Below are positions 62,947 through 64,000 of a DNA stretch of 64,000 bases, one piece after another (the first letter of the stretch is position 1; each line of letters starts with the position of its first letter). This DNA comes from Euglena gracilis (taxonomy: Eukaryota; Euglenida; Euglenophyceae; Euglenales). A model generated the notes under the pieces. That model was not told where the DNA came from and ran no database searches. It worked only from the letters and a program-made list of their open reading frames with translations. Where the stretch lies: positions 56,803,220 through 56,867,219 of the forward strand of contig CP154956.1 in NCBI GenBank assembly GCA_039621445.1. The letters are read 5' to 3'. A program made the translations under genes and the position numbers.

Positions 62947-63626
62947 TGTACCAGGCACGTCCCAGCTCTGTAGGATATCTGCAGAGTGGGTTCTGTGACG
63001 GTCGCACCACTGTGGAAACCCACAGCTGGTAAGATCGTGGCGGACCCTTCTGGGATCTGCCCCTGGACACGTCAGCACTTTTCTCTCCTTCCCCCACAGG
63101 TGGTATTCTTCACTCTCACAATCTCCAAGTTTCACCATTGGTTTTGTCAGAGGGAAAAACCCTCAGAACAATCGACTTTGATCTCAGAAGAAACTTCTGA
63201 ATCTTTGCTTTGTGCTTTGCTTCTTGGGGAATTGGGAAGAAAAGGGGAAAACCACTTTTCGTTACTCCAAAGACTTTTCCCTACCATAAGTAGGCTGCGC
63301 ACCAAGGCGAAAGCGAAAGGCTTTTACAGAAAGTTCCAAAAAGGGGAAAAGGGAAAGCTTTGGACGTACACTTGGTAGCAGATTTAGGCAACGATCCTAC
63401 ACAGACGTTCCACACAGAGAAACTCTGTGGTTGACTGGTGGTGAGGATCGTACTGAGCCGTGAAACACGGTGAAAGTACTGTTCCTGGCCCCTAGCCAAC
63501 CTTTAAGCAAGGATACAGGTCTCAGAAGGCTCTGTTCGGTAATCGCCGATACAACCTTTCTGGTCCCTGTTTCTCTGCTTATTTGTGTGAATTTTTGGGT
63601 TTTTGCCTTTTTACCCATCTCAAAAG
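62947..63626. other. No confirmed gene; possible exon or element start
   Basis: A + frame of 130 codons (62,986-63,378) is open and homopolymer-free. A GT...CCCCCACAG pair at 63,029-63,099 would make a 71-nt GT-AG intron. Neither is backed by a domain. The composition resembles the decayed coding block at 18-20 kb. Confidence 0.35.
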
Positions 63627-64000
63627 ATGCAGAGCACAAGCCCCAGCCCCAAATTTGATTATGACTTGTTGATGAGTTCTTTGAGCAATTGTGATGAAGA
63701 TTGCGGGGATTGGAACGGTTTGAATGAAACAAGTTCCAATTCCCGACCCCCCAAGCAAGAAGAAGGCAATTTGACTCATTTGTCATTGTCAAAAGGCGAA
63801 ACGCCTTTATTATTGCATGGGGGTAATGAACCCTCTTCATCATCATTGTCATTGATTGTGCGGGATGTAGGTGGCAAAATGCCTTCCTCCATCCCGATTC
63901 ACCCATCATTGATGCGGCGAGGGGATGAACCCCTTGCCCCCTCACACTTGGTTACTCATGTTACCCATGAACAAAGTGAGGTGTATTTGCCCTTTGCTCT
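63627..64000 (+). CDS. Hypothetical protein, runs off the window
   Basis: An ATG at 63,627 opens a frame of 124 codons without a stop to the window edge; a TGA at 63,588 precedes it. The start reads MQSTSPSPKFDYDLLMSSLS and the rest is acidic then serine- and proline-rich (PLLLHGGNEPSSSSLSL, IPIHPSLMRRGDEP). This is disordered-looking sequence without a domain in the visible part. Following a retroelement, it might be the first protein of another element, or the first exon of a host gene. Confidence 0.45.
   Translation, partial: MQSTSPSPKFDYDLLMSSLSNCDEDCGDWNGLNETSSNSRPPKQEEGNLTHLSLSKGETPLLLHGGNEPSSSSLSLIVRDVGGKMPSSIPIHPSLMRRGDEPLAPSHLVTHVTHEQSEVYLPFA

Noticed and set aside
63029-63099. A 71-nt GT-AG intron
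   Set aside because: It has good-looking ends, but there is no coding context on either side to support it.
62986-63378. A 130-codon + strand protein
   Set aside because: Open but with no recognised motif. Noted only as a possible exon region.

Overview
This is a eukaryotic nuclear window. It is gene-poor and crowded with repeats: long homopolymer runs, low-complexity DNA, small transposons without coding capacity, and a TTAGGG-type internal array. The best clue to the host is the one gene I can reconstruct completely. Its introns lack GT-AG ends, and the two ends of each intron are complementary. In three of the five, a CAG at intron positions +4 to +6 faces a CTG at -8 to -6. That is the pattern known for nonconventional introns of euglenids, so a euglenid (Euglenozoa) nuclear genome is my best inference. 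Nothing else in the window proves it.

The central gene (31,286-44,818, + strand) has six exons that join into one 390-codon frame. The protein belongs to the 3-dehydroquinate-synthase-like sugar phosphate cyclases. Its motifs point to the 2-deoxy-scyllo-inosose synthase type, the bacterial enzyme that makes the aminocyclitol core of aminoglycosides. Introns 3 and 5 are 6.4 and 4.7 kb long and are filled with repeats.

Layout: 1-4 kb holds one unassigned open exon; 4.1-4.6 kb is an A tract; 4.6-18 kb is repeats, including several copies of a small transposon family (MITE-1, TA target site) and a second family (MITE-2). A block at 18.1-20.7 kb has different base composition and decayed coding frames. 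From 20.7 to 24.2 kb there are tandem repeats, a telomere-like array and a hairpin-ended element inserted in it. From 25.7 to 34.3 kb lie an inverted pair of PHD-like zinc-finger pseudogenes, three foldback elements (8-bp target duplications at two of them) and palindromes. From 31.3 to 44.8 kb is the cyclase gene. From 44.8 to 58 kb the sequence is mostly simple sequence with a few candidate exons and another small TIR element. A tract of several hundred bases of almost pure G then T lies at 57.5-58.0 kb. From 58.9 to 62.7 kb is a decayed retroelement with a DIRS-like reverse transcriptase, cut off by a MITE-1 copy. A further open frame runs off the window end.

Only the cyclase gene looks intact. 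Several pairs of repeats occur here both with and without an inserted element. These filled and empty sites define the insertion boundaries and target duplications directly from this sequence.
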